A DNA stretch of 11,763 bases from Desulfobulbaceae bacterium (GTDB lineage Bacteria > Desulfobacterota > Desulfobulbia > Desulfobulbales > SURF-16): assembly GCA_024763495.1 (NCBI GenBank), contig JANTFJ010000044.1:1-11763 (forward strand). Direction: 5' to 3'. Position 1 is the first letter of the stretch. Each line of letters opens with the position of its first letter. Position numbers and translations under genes: made by a program. The notes below the pieces were generated by a model, which saw nothing but the letters and a program-made list of their open reading frames with translations, was not told the origin of the DNA and ran no database searches. Below, one piece after another: positions 1 through 6,629 of the stretch.

Positions 1-81
1 TTTAGCAGACCTACGGTTTGGGTGCCACCACATATGGAGAAGTTACCAAAAATCAAAACAAAAAATTGTTTAGACAATGGC

Positions 82-135
82 TTTAAGCGCCTAATATTCG
101 CTAACCACTAATTTGTAACTGTTTGCAGGGTACCG
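82..135 (+). repeat. Direct repeat, copy 1 (second copy 557-610)
   Basis: This stretch aligns with 557-610 with one indel. Both copies read TAAGC(G/A)CCT, then TTCGCTAACC, then TTGTAACTGTTT(G/A)CAGGGT(A/G)CCG. Its last 21 bases are the left arm of the hairpin element at 115-224, so the repeat includes sequence outside that element. Either the element inserted into an older repeat or the real unit is longer than the palindrome. Confidence 0.75.
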
Positions 136-224
136 TAAATTTTCGTGGCCAGTCCGGTGCCGTGTATATGTCATACGTAAGCCGGGATGGACGCGGAAAT
201 ATGCGGTGCCCGGTGAGCAGTTAC
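115..224 (+). repeat. 110-bp near-palindromic hairpin element
   Basis: Bases 115-157 and the reverse complement of 182-224 match at 31 of 43 positions by hand alignment, starting with GTAACTG at both outer ends. The 24-base centre contains a further small stem, GTAT at 164-167 against ATAC at 173-176. Of the 12 mismatches, 8 are transitions, and all 8 give G-U pairs if the + strand is RNA, leaving only 4 unpaired positions. The ends match the repeat family found elsewhere in the window. No target duplication flanks it: actaattt on the left and ctttatta on the right. It could be a MITE, a structured RNA, or both. Confidence 0.75.
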
Positions 225-423
225 CTTTATTAAACGCTATCATCTTCAGGGTATGATAAACAACCGAAAAATTCAACTCCTTAAGCAGATAAATATTAAA
301 TTCTTAGAGGATGTTTTCTCAATGCCATTAACTCAGCACTCGCTCAAAAACAACTTCACCTTACACCTCGTCTCTGCGAATTTATTTCGAAGCGTACCCT
401 TAAGCGGTAATTGTAACCATCAT

Positions 424-510
424 GTAACTATTCAGCCGCACCTCACCGAGTCGGAGTTTATACCCTGTTTTTAAGGGTGCTTACCTCTTCGCCGATTCAG
501 GCCTGCTCTA
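424..510 (+). repeat. Repeat module A, copy 1
   Basis: The module begins GTAACTATTCAGC at 424 and contains a 43-base block (448-490) that recurs at 11600-11642 with a single difference. The block holds a small hairpin, ACCCT (462-466) against AGGGT (474-478), and ends GGGTGCTTACCTCTTC. Similarity to the 11575 copy continues weakly to about 510, through a GAT(T)CAG...CTG stretch that is also present near 6482. The first 13 bases are identical to the terminal repeat of the MITE at 6452-6629. Confidence 0.75.
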
Positions 511-541
511 GCAGCACAGGTACGCTTACTATTCCTGAATG

Positions 542-706
542 GTAACTACTCAAGGGATAAGCACCTGAACTTCGCTAACCCCCGTAATTGTAACTGTTTA
601 CAGGGTGCCGGAATGACGAGCGAGTTTTATTGGTGATGTTATATGACTTCAAATACTTATCTCAAGTCAGAAAGTTGAGTTAGGCGCTTATTCCATGAGA
701 AGTTAC
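542..706. repeat. 165-bp element with about 30-bp inverted ends
   Basis: The left end GTAACTACTCAAGGG (542-556) continues as ATAAGCACCTGAACT. The reverse complement of the right end, up to 706, reads GTAACTTCTCATGGA then ATAAGCGCCTAACT. About 25 of 30 positions agree. A second left-type end, GTAACTGTTTACAGGG, starts inside at 590 and matches the hairpin element at 115, which suggests nesting or a composite. The flanks (cctgaatg and cttaagtt) are not duplicated. The right end lies 28 bases before the proposed dinG-like start codon. Confidence 0.65.
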
Positions 707-734
707 CTTAAGTTAATTATTACATAATTTGCCC

Positions 735-2705
735 ATGTCCTACTTTAATCTTGCCGAAGAAACTGAAAAAATATTTGCTCCAGCCGGAATTTTATCCAAA
801 AAATTACCTGGATATGAATCCCGGCCCGGTCAATTGACCATGGCAGGCGCAGTGGCCCGGACTCTGGAAGATGACCGGCTTGATAACGAGGCAGGGCAAA
901 TGGGCCTGAAACTGGCAGTAGAGGCTGAAACCGGTATCGGTAAAACTCTGGCCTATCTTGTCCCCTCGGTATTGAGCGGTCGTAAAATAATTATTTCAAC
1001 CAATACCCTGAACTTACAGGATCAGATCCTCAACAAGGAGATTCCTTTTATCCGGCGTAATATAGCTCCTGATCTCACTGCCCTGTGCGTCAAGGGCCGC
1101 CGGAATTATCTTTGCCTCTACCGCTGGAAACAGCTACATGCCTCGCCTCAGCTGAATCTATTTGAAAAAAGTGAGGATATTAAAGCCCTGGAAGACTGGC
1201 TTCAGGAGACAGGAACAGGTGACCGGTCCGAGCTGGACTGGCTTGCCGACAACGCCCCGCTCTGGTTTGAAATCAGCGCTGACAGCAGCCAGTGCCTGGG
1301 GGCTGACTGCCCGGAAGGAGAGGCCTGCTTTTTAAATCGACTGCGCAAAAAAGCGGCCCGCTCTCAACTGCTCATTGTCAACCATCATCTCTTTTTTTCC
1401 GACCTGGCCCTGCGACGTTTTGGTTTCGCTGAAGTCTTACCCCGTTACGAATCTGTCATTTTTGATGAAGCTCATCACCTGGAAAATATCGCTACCCGTT
1501 ATTTCGGCATCTCATTCAGCCACTACCAGGTAATTGACCTGGTCAGGGATATTGACAAACTGGTCCTGGAAACAAAAGGCGGCAAGGCGGACAAAACAGT
1601 CCAGCTTGCCCGCAGTCTGGCAGCCCAGGCAGATCATTTTGTGACAATTTTTCCCAGGGAACAGGGCAGGTTTCCCTTGCTGGAGGCCCTGGAACAGGCC
1701 CCGGACTGGCAAAAGGAAATGCAGTCCCTTGAACAGCGGTTTGAATCACTGGCCGGGCAGCTGGAAATTATGTCCGGGATCAGTGATACCTGGAACAATA
1801 TGCTGCGTCGTTGTAACGAATTACGGGTAAATCTCAGGGCCACGGCAGAAGAGCAGAGAAGTGGCTATGTTTACTGGTTTGAACGGCGGCAGAAGACTAT
1901 AACCCTGTCAGCTTCACCAATTGAAATTGCCTCTGACCTCCAGGAATTCCTTTATCTTCAGGTCAGGAGCATTGTTTTTACTTCGGCAACCTTGACTGCC
2001 GGCAGCAAATTTAACTATCTCTTTGAACGATTAGGCCTTGATCGAGAAACTGATACTCTCCGGTTGCCGACTCCATTTGATTACCGGAATCGAACCCGTT
2101 TGTATATCCCGGAAAATAATTTTCCTCAGCCCGCGCAACCCGGTTATCTGCGGGCAATGCAGGAAAGAATAACAGCTATTCTGCGCCTGACCAGGGGCCG
2201 GGCCCTGATACTTTTTACCAGTATCAAGGCCATGCAAAAAATGTATGAATATCTAAACCGGAAACCGGACTATCCCCTCCTGATGCAGGGAATGAGCCCA
2301 AGGGCATCTCTTCTTGAACAATTTCAAAAAGATACCCATTCAGTGCTGCTGGCGGTAGCTAGTTTCTGGGAGGGAGTAAATGTGCCGGGAGAAACACTTT
2401 CCTGCGTGATAATCGACAAACTTCCTTTTGAAGTTCCCAGCGATCCTGTTATCATGGCCAGAATTAAGCTGATTAGAGAAGATGGAGGTAATCCTTTTTT
2501 CGATTTTCAGATTCCCAGGGCCATCTTGACCCTGCGCCAGGGAATAGGGCGTTTAATGCGTTGTGCCGGAGATCAGGGCTTACTGGTGATAATGGATGTC
2601 CGGCTCTTTACTAAACAGTATGGCCGTTTATTTTTAAAAAGTCTGCCGGAAAGTCCGGTGATCCGCGATCTTGTGGAGGCAGGTCAATTTCTGGAGCGCT
2701 GCTGA
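735..2705 (+). CDS. dinG: DinG/YoaA-family iron-sulfur DNA helicase
   Basis: This is a superfamily 2, XPD-like 5'-3' DNA helicase, a cytoplasmic ATPase family that resolves damaged or structured DNA. Numbering from the ATG at 735 gives 656 residues. A Q-motif-like RPGQ lies near 30-33, Walker A EAETGIGKT at 63-71, and the DEAH box FDEAHH at 243-248. Further on are SATL near 417-420 and motif VI QGIGRLMR at 602-609. Four cysteines (127 in GRRNYLC, then 187, 192 and 198) keep the +5 and +6 spacing of the E. coli DinG 4Fe-4S ligands. No exonuclease domain is present, unlike Firmicute DinG. A TTG at 729 would add two residues, but ATG is preferred; neither has a clear Shine-Dalgarno. It stands alone behind a repeat element. 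DinG versus YoaA cannot be settled here. Confidence 0.93.
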   Translation: MSYFNLAEETEKIFAPAGILSKKLPGYESRPGQLTMAGAVARTLEDDRLDNEAGQMGLKLAVEAETGIGKTLAYLVPSVLSGRKIIISTNTLNLQDQILNKEIPFIRRNIAPDLTALCVKGRRNYLCLYRWKQLHASPQLNLFEKSEDIKALEDWLQETGTGDRSELDWLADNAPLWFEISADSSQCLGADCPEGEACFLNRLRKKAARSQLLIVNHHLFFSDLALRRFGFAEVLPRYESVIFDEAHHLENIATRYFGISFSHYQVIDLVRDIDKLVLETKGGKADKTVQLARSLAAQADHFVTIFPREQGRFPLLEALEQAPDWQKEMQSLEQRFESLAGQLEIMSGISDTWNNMLRRCNELRVNLRATAEEQRSGYVYWFERRQKTITLSASPIEIASDLQEFLYLQVRSIVFTSATLTAGSKFNYLFERLGLDRETDTLRLPTPFDYRNRTRLYIPENNFPQPAQPGYLRAMQERITAILRLTRGRALILFTSIKAMQKMYEYLNRKPDYPLLMQGMSPRASLLEQFQKDTHSVLLAVASFWEGVNVPGETLSCVIIDKLPFEVPSDPVIMARIKLIREDGGNPFFDFQIPRAILTLRQGIGRLMRCAGDQGLLVIMDVRLFTKQYGRLFLKSLPESPVIRDLVEAGQFLERC

Positions 2706-2794
2706 ATGGTTATAGAGCCGCTCCGGAGGCTAAACCGGCAGGGATGGATCAAATTTTTTCCAGCCACTCCCTGCAGGAAAATGAGAGTTGTACT

Positions 2795-2811
2795 TCCCGG
2801 TACTGCCGGGA
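2795..2811 (+). terminator. Possible terminator of the dinG-like gene
   Basis: A 6-bp GC-rich stem TCCCGG/CCGGGA with the 5-base loop TACTG is followed by TATTTTC. It lies 90 bases after the stop codon. The T-run is short, so this is a candidate only. Confidence 0.35.
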
Positions 2812-2859
2812 TATTTTCACGGTAAAATTTGCTGCCTATGGAGAACTGTTACGACTATA

Positions 2860-2879
2860 ACCAGATATAAAAATCTGGT
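2860..2879. terminator. Hairpin, possible weak terminator
   Basis: A perfect 7-bp stem ACCAGAT/ATCTGGT encloses ATAAAA and is followed by the AT-rich AATCGTTATTTATT. The stem is only moderately stable and the downstream T-run is broken. It could also be part of the repeat cluster rather than a transcription stop. Confidence 0.3.
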
Positions 2880-2893
2880 AATCGTTATTTATT

Positions 2894-3001
2894 GTAAGGG
2901 GTTCAGGGACAGCGCCATGGGCGTGCTCCACGCCCTGCGATAATACATAGGTATATTACAGGGGTGAAGCGCGTGCATGGTTATGTTCATGGAGCGCTTA
3001 C
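2894..3001 (+). repeat. 108-bp repeat, copy 1 (copy 2 at 6709-6812)
   Basis: This runs from GTAAGGGGTTCAGG to TGGAGCGCTTAC. Its last 53 bases match the last part of 6709-6812 at about 47 of 53 positions, and a looser match extends to the GTAAGGG start. It contains a 7-bp hairpin GGGCGTG-CTC-CACGCCC (2919-2935). In both copies a stem AAGCGC/GCGCTT closes the right side. Ends starting GTAAG are reminiscent of IS66-type termini, but no 8-bp duplication is present (tatttatt against cttttgat). Confidence 0.75.
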
Positions 3002-3010
3002 CTTTTGATC

Positions 3011-3018
3011 AAGGGAGG
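3011..3018 (+). promoter_or_regulatory. Strong Shine-Dalgarno that fixes a GTG start
   Basis: AAGGGAGG sits 8 bases before the GTG at 3027. It is the best ribosome binding site in the window and the reason the GTG start is preferred for the polyprenyl synthase gene. Confidence 0.8.
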
Positions 3019-3026
3019 ATAATCAG

Positions 3027-4052
3027 GTGGACAAAGACGAATTGCTCAGCCTGCTGCAGCCGGAATCGGCAAAAATTAACCAGGCCATGGAGCAGGAGTT
3101 GGCGGTCATAGAAAACCCTTTGCTGGCTAAAGTAATTCATTACGCTATTTTTAATGGCGGCAAACGGATCAGGCCGATTTTGACTGTTTTATGCGCCAGG
3201 CTCTGTGTTATTGATAAAATACCTGAGGGATTTGCCTCGGAAGAGGAACTTGTCGCTCCGGAAAATCTTTATCGGCTGGCAACTGTTTTTGAATATCTCC
3301 ATGGTGCCAGCCTGCTTCACGATGATGTTATTGATAATGCCGGAACCAGGCGGGGGAAAAAAGCGGCCAACCTCAAGTTTGGTGTAACTCCAGTAATTCT
3401 TGCCGGTGATTTCCTTCACTCCCTGGCCATGACCCTGGCTGGACAAATTGGCGGAGTGCAGCTTCAGGCCGCAGTAGGACAGGCTGTCAGCGCCATGATT
3501 GAAGCGGAATTTCTGCAGCTTGAGTCAGTAAGCGCACAAAAGTTATCCGAAGAAAATTATTTTCAAATCCTCCGGGGCAAAACCGGGGCTCTGATATCCA
3601 CGGCCTGCCTGGGCGGTGGTATATATGAAAAAGCAGCTGATGAAAAACAGCTCGCGGCCCTGAATCTTTACGGAAATGCTCTTGGCCTGGCTTTTCAGGT
3701 GACAGACGACCTGCTTGATTATCTGGGCGACAGCTCTAAAACCGGTAAGGCTGTAGGTAATGATTTTGTTGAGGGAAAAATGACTCTTCCTCTTATTCAT
3801 GCCTTGAACGTCGCAGAGGAAAAGGAAAAAAAAGAATTTCTTGAAATTTTAAATCAAGGAGTGGAACAACGGATAGCTCATATTGACGATGCTCGATTTT
3901 TTATTGAACAGCATCATGGGTTCAGCTACGCGAGAGAGATGGCTGAGACCCTGGTTGAAACAGCAGTCGGGGCCCTGGATATTTTTCCGGACAGCCAGGT
4001 TCGAAATGTACTGAGTGGACTTGCCGGTTATGTTTTGACCAGAAAAAAATAA
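3027..4052 (+). CDS. Long-chain polyprenyl diphosphate synthase
   Basis: This is a trans-isoprenyl diphosphate synthase that condenses isopentenyl diphosphate onto an allylic primer, making side chains for quinones. At 341 residues it has the usual family length. The substrate-binding GGKRIRP lies at 44-50, the first aspartate-rich motif DDVID at 99-103, TRRGKKAAN just after it, and the second motif DDLLD at 227-231 followed by GD. The fifth and fourth residues before the first motif are Ala94 and Ser95. Small residues there normally permit long (C30-C50) products, so an octaprenyl- or heptaprenyl-type enzyme for menaquinone is inferred rather than farnesyl or geranylgeranyl synthase. The GTG start is backed by a strong ribosome binding site. 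Eight bases separate it from the next gene, so the two are probably cotranscribed. Confidence 0.92.
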   Translation: MDKDELLSLLQPESAKINQAMEQELAVIENPLLAKVIHYAIFNGGKRIRPILTVLCARLCVIDKIPEGFASEEELVAPENLYRLATVFEYLHGASLLHDDVIDNAGTRRGKKAANLKFGVTPVILAGDFLHSLAMTLAGQIGGVQLQAAVGQAVSAMIEAEFLQLESVSAQKLSEENYFQILRGKTGALISTACLGGGIYEKAADEKQLAALNLYGNALGLAFQVTDDLLDYLGDSSKTGKAVGNDFVEGKMTLPLIHALNVAEEKEKKEFLEILNQGVEQRIAHIDDARFFIEQHHGFSYAREMAETLVETAVGALDIFPDSQVRNVLSGLAGYVLTRKK

Positions 4053-4060
4053 AGTGGCAG

Positions 4061-4984
4061 ATGGCTGGAAAGAAAAAAATTAAGAAGAAAAGAAAAATCG
4101 ATTTTGCCCTGCTGATTCTGCTTGTAATTGTGCTTGCCGGCTCCCTGGGCGCGACCGGTTACCTTATTTTTCTCTGCCCGGGAAGTGATTGGAAAATTTC
4201 AGGGCCGAGAGTCGCAACTGTTCATAAAAAACCGGCTCAGGTTGTCTATGAAGAACCTGTTGCTGCCGATAATTACGGCCACCTGATTATTCCCGGCCGC
4301 TACAAAGAGGCTGTTGCCCCGGGCAAACAGCCACTGGTGGCGATCATTATAGATGATATGGGTTATAAGAGCAGGGTTCCCGACCAACTCCTTAATCTTG
4401 ATCTTGACATTACTTTTTCTTTTCTGCCCCATGGCCCCCATACTGACACCCAGATGCGGAAAGCTGCCGGCCTTGGCCGCGACATAATGCTGCATCTGCC
4501 CATGGAAGCAGAAGATTCCCGTTGGGATCCAGGCCCTGGCGGCATATTTACAACAATGAATAAAAATCAGCTGCGGAACGTGTTCCAGGAAGACCTGGCA
4601 ACTGTCCCCCTGGCTATCGGGGTAAATAACCACATGGGTTCCAGGTTCAGCTCAGACCCAAAAGCCATGACGGAGATTTTAGATATTATTGCCGGACATA
4701 ATCTTTTTTTTGTTGACAGCTTGACATCCGCTCATAGCGTTGGCTGGAAACTGGCCCGGGAAAAAGGGATGACAACCGCTAAACGAAATGTTTTTCTTGA
4801 TAATGATCAGGACATGAAAAAAATAACAGCCCAGCTGGATGCCCTGGTTCGCCTGGCCCGAAAGCAGGGCCGCGCCATTGGCATTGGTCACCCTTATCCT
4901 GCTACCCTGGCAGCCCTGAGCAGCTACCAGGACAAGCTGCGAACCCGAGTTAAGGTTGTCGGTGTCCATTTGCTGGTGGAATAA
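4061..4984 (+). CDS. Divergent polysaccharide deacetylase (YibQ-like)
   Basis: This belongs to the divergent polysaccharide deacetylase family (formerly DUF610), with a carbohydrate-esterase-like fold exposed to the periplasm. A lysine-rich N terminus (residues 4-12) followed by a hydrophobic segment at about 15-38 indicates an inner-membrane anchor or uncleaved signal. Family motifs appear in order: IIIDDMG 95-101, FLPHGPHT 121-128, HLPMEAED 145-152, GVNNHMGSRFSSD 187-199, FFVDS 216-220, NVFLDN 243-248 and AIGIGHPYP 272-280. The paired aspartates, the NNH and the GHP histidine suggest an intact metal site. Substrate and activity of this family are poorly known. The gene follows the polyprenyl synthase by 8 bases, with only a weak ribosome binding site. 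Confidence 0.88.
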   Translation: MAGKKKIKKKRKIDFALLILLVIVLAGSLGATGYLIFLCPGSDWKISGPRVATVHKKPAQVVYEEPVAADNYGHLIIPGRYKEAVAPGKQPLVAIIIDDMGYKSRVPDQLLNLDLDITFSFLPHGPHTDTQMRKAAGLGRDIMLHLPMEAEDSRWDPGPGGIFTTMNKNQLRNVFQEDLATVPLAIGVNNHMGSRFSSDPKAMTEILDIIAGHNLFFVDSLTSAHSVGWKLAREKGMTTAKRNVFLDNDQDMKKITAQLDALVRLARKQGRAIGIGHPYPATLAALSSYQDKLRTRVKVVGVHLLVE

Positions 4985-5007
4985 TATCCGGACTGGGGTA
5001 GAGAAAG

Positions 5008-5126
5008 GTAACTTTTACCCAACCCTAATATTTACAAAATAATAAAATTTGTCTGCAATTTTATTTGACAAATCAACGAGTAATTTTAGAACAAAGATAA
5101 ATATTCTGTACCTTGTGAGCAGTTAC
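5008..5126. repeat. 119-bp palindromic repeat element (degenerate)
   Basis: The ends are GTAACT (5008) and AGTTAC (to 5126). Two further matching blocks are nested in the right order: AATATTTA at 5027-5034 against TAAATATT at 5098-5105, and TAAAATT at 5043-5049 against AATTTTA at 5082-5088. Size and ends resemble the hairpin element at 115-224, but the interior is AT-rich and more decayed. The right end GTGAGCAGTTAC is identical to that of the 115-224 element over these 12 bases. No target duplication is seen (agagaaag against gctggatt). It ends 20 bases before the next start codon. An unrelated inverted repeat ATTTGTC/GACAAAT (5047-5053 and 5067-5073) lies within it. Confidence 0.6.
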
Positions 5127-5146
5127 GCTGGATTGATATTTAAAAA

Positions 5147-5944
5147 ATGGATTCAATCATCACCTTAACTACTGATTTTGGCCTGGAGGATGCCTATGCC
5201 GGAATTATGAAGGGTGTTATCCTCGGCAGAGCGCCAACAGCAAAAATTGTTGACCTGACCCATCTTATCCCGCCCCAGGATATAAAACGGGCTGCGCTGC
5301 TGATAAAATCAGCCGGCCCGAATTTCCCCCCGGCCACTATTCACCTTATTGTTGTCGATCCGGGAGTGGGCTCCGACCGAAAAATAATTCTCCTGAAAAA
5401 TAACGATCAGCTGTTTTTAGCCCCGAACAATGGTGTTTTGACCTTTTTGTTCAACGAGCAGAGCCAGGCCTACGAGGTAGCCGACAAAAATCTTTTTCCG
5501 GACAAAATCAGCAAAACCTTTCATGGCCGCGATATTTTTGCTCCCGTGGCAGCAGCTCTTGCCAATGGACTTAATCCTGCCGATGTTGGCCCGGAAATTG
5601 CTTTTAATCAATTAATTAAATTCTCATGGCCAAAAATTAAAATCAGCAAAAACGAGGTAAAGGGAAAGGTTGTATACATTGATCACTTTGGTAATTTAGT
5701 CACCAATATTTATTTCAATCTTCTTTCCGGAATTCTTCAGCAGAATCCGAATGGCCTGAATGTGAAAATTAACGGCAAGCTGATCGAAAAAATCAGTTCC
5801 TGTTACCGGGAAGGAAAGGAGGCACAGTTGATCGCCCTGTTTAACAGCGATAATTATCTGGAAATATCGCTGGTTAACGGCAATGCGGCCAGCGAAGTAA
5901 GCGGTAATGTGGATGACGAGGTGAAATTGTACCCGGCAAAATGA
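5147..5944 (+). CDS. SAM hydroxide adenosyltransferase (DUF62)
   Basis: Members of this family (COG1912, related to SAM-dependent chlorinase/fluorinase) use water to split S-adenosylmethionine into adenosine and methionine. The 265-residue protein has the usual length. Motifs in order are LTTDFG 7-12, KIVDLTH 33-39, IVVDPGVGS 68-76, LAPNNG 91-96, FHGRDIFAPVAA 125-136 and VVYIDHFGNLVTNI in the C-terminal domain. Asp71, Arg78 and His126 fit the catalytic Asp-Arg-His set of the hydrolase branch, which argues against halogenase activity. The ATG at 5147 has no good Shine-Dalgarno; the leader is AT-rich and follows a repeat element by 20 bases. The gene appears monocistronic, and its physiological role is not established. 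Confidence 0.9.
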   Translation: MDSIITLTTDFGLEDAYAGIMKGVILGRAPTAKIVDLTHLIPPQDIKRAALLIKSAGPNFPPATIHLIVVDPGVGSDRKIILLKNNDQLFLAPNNGVLTFLFNEQSQAYEVADKNLFPDKISKTFHGRDIFAPVAAALANGLNPADVGPEIAFNQLIKFSWPKIKISKNEVKGKVVYIDHFGNLVTNIYFNLLSGILQQNPNGLNVKINGKLIEKISSCYREGKEAQLIALFNSDNYLEISLVNGNAASEVSGNVDDEVKLYPAK

Positions 5945-5970
5945 CTTTTCAGCGGATTATTAATTTTTTA

Positions 5971-6047
5971 TTATCTTAACAAAAAAAAAATCGCTATAAT
6001 TCTTTACAAATGTTTTATTTGCAATTAAAGTATTTTATTAAATATTT
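5971..6047 (+). promoter_or_regulatory. Candidate promoter and operators of the ArsR gene
   Basis: A perfect -10 box TATAAT lies at 5995-6000, with only a weak -35 (TTATCT at 5971-5976, 18-base spacer). Just downstream is the inverted repeat CAAAT-GTTTT-ATTTG at 6007-6021. A second, AAGTATTT-TATT-AAATATTT, lies at 6028-6047 with 7 of 8 positions matching. Repeats of this kind downstream of the start point would suit autorepression by an ArsR dimer. The tract is very AT-rich, so chance symmetry is a real alternative. Confidence 0.35.
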
Positions 6048-6067
6048 AACAATGGTATAAAGCAACA

Positions 6068-6406
6068 ATGGAAAATCAACAAATAAAAAATGGTCAAGAA
6101 ACGCAAACGCTTTCTGCGGATGAAAATGAAGAAGTTGTTGCCATTGCAGCCCTCTTAAAGACAATGTCTCATCCAATTCGTTTGAAAATTCTCTGCCTTC
6201 TTCAGGATAATGAAATGACAGTCGGGGATATTCAGAGTGAAGTTAAAACAACAAATGCTAATGTCTCTCAACATTTGTCTATTCTGCGTAATCATGGAAT
6301 CATTATTTACCGTAAGGATGCTAATTTCATCTATAATCGAATTGCCGACAATCGTATTCTTAAATTGATCCAGACCATGCATGATCTTTTTTGTTCGCGG
6401 CATTAG
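6068..6406 (+). CDS. ArsR-family regulator, persulfide-sensor-like
   Basis: A winged helix-turn-helix repressor of 112 residues. The ArsR core begins at LLKTMSHPIRLKILCLL (29-45); the recognition helix region is TTNANVSQHLSILRNHGII (61-79) and the wing is YRKDANFIYNRI (81-92). The metal-binding ELCVCDL motif of classic ArsR/SmtB proteins is absent. The only cysteines are Cys43 and Cys109, 66 residues apart. That is the spacing of the dithiol pair in the sulfide/persulfide sensors SqrR (41/107), BigR (42/108) and the related HlyU (38/104), so a role in sensing reactive sulfur is inferred. The ligand is not proven, and no sulfur-oxidation gene is adjacent. The ATG lacks a clear ribosome binding site. 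The gene stands alone and is followed by mobile repeats. Confidence 0.85.
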   Translation: MENQQIKNGQETQTLSADENEEVVAIAALLKTMSHPIRLKILCLLQDNEMTVGDIQSEVKTTNANVSQHLSILRNHGIIIYRKDANFIYNRIADNRILKLIQTMHDLFCSRH

Positions 6407-6419
6407 CCGGCTGTCCCGT

Positions 6420-6449
6420 TTTTTTTAAGTCCGTATTGTCTTAAAAAAA
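6420..6449. repeat. AT-rich 10-bp inverted repeat after the ArsR gene
   Basis: TTTTTTTAAG (6420-6429) and CTTAAAAAAA (6440-6449) are perfect complements around a 10-base loop. It follows the ArsR stop codon by 13 bases. It lacks a GC-rich stem and a trailing T-run, so it is not a standard terminator, although it may weakly stop transcription. Its last six bases of A belong to the copy of the MITE target duplication. Confidence 0.5.
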
Positions 6450-6451
6450 TG

Positions 6452-6629
6452 GTAACTATTCAGCTGCACTTCATCTGCGCACGATCAGGCTGTCTTACAT
6501 GGCACAAGTATGCTGCACCAGCCAGATCAAGCACAGCTAAAGCACACGGAGTCTCACTTGGTTCGCTTACCTCTGAACAGTTACAGCACAGTGGTTTGGG
6601 TAGTTTTTTGCCCTTTGCTGAATAGTTAC
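6452..6629. mobile_element. 178-bp MITE with 8-bp target duplication
   Basis: Perfect 13-bp terminal inverted repeats, GTAACTATTCAGC at 6452-6464 and its complement at 6617-6629, bound the element. Immediately outside both ends is the identical octamer AAAAAATG (6444-6451 and 6630-6637), an exact target-site duplication. Termini starting GTAA with 8-bp duplications are the hallmark of the IS66 family, so this is inferred to be a non-autonomous element moved by an IS66-type transposase. No transposase frame is inside. Internal sub-ends occur at 6570 (GTTCGCTTAC) and 6584 (GAACAGTTAC), suggesting a composite origin. Bases 6482-6505 recur near 11646. Confidence 0.85.

Larger units (their letters stand above)
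1..734. other. Gene-free region built of nested repeats
   Basis: No convincing gene is present upstream of the dinG-like gene. The stretch holds several short repeat modules with GTAACT or AGTTAC/GCTTAC termini: right ends at 46, 224, 484, 529 and 706, and left ends at 115, 424, 542 and 590. Modules are shared with the intergenic regions near 6450 and 11575. Bases 225-423 lie between modules; nothing recognisable is seen there apart from a 73-codon open frame that runs into a repeat module and has no family resemblance. The first 46 bases look like the right end of an element that starts outside the window. Confidence 0.7.
2706..3026. other. Gene-free interval with hairpins and a repeat
   Basis: No gene is seen. 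In order the interval holds an inverted repeat GCAGGGA/TCCCTGC (2738-2744 and 2768-2774), a GC-rich hairpin at 2795-2811, a repeat-end-like CTATGGAGAACTGTTAC ending at 2852, a 7-bp hairpin at 2860-2879, and the repeat at 2894-3001. The Shine-Dalgarno of the polyprenyl synthase gene closes the interval. Confidence 0.6.

Noticed and set aside
253..474. 73-codon open frame on the + strand
   Set aside because: It has no ribosome binding site or family resemblance, and its last 50 bases are a repeat module that also occurs after 11575.
1..734. CRISPR array or tRNA cluster in the repeat-rich start
   Set aside because: The repeats are not regularly spaced or of constant length, and no cloverleaf or CCA-ended tRNA could be folded by eye.
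4199..4633. 144-codon frame on the - strand
   Set aside because: It is a shadow of the deacetylase gene, whose motifs are all intact on the + strand.
5065..5092. Promoter for the SAM hydrolase gene (TTGACA at 5065-5070)
   Set aside because: The -35 is perfect, but the best -10 at allowed spacing, TAGAAC at 5087-5092, is poor. Not strong enough to list as a feature.
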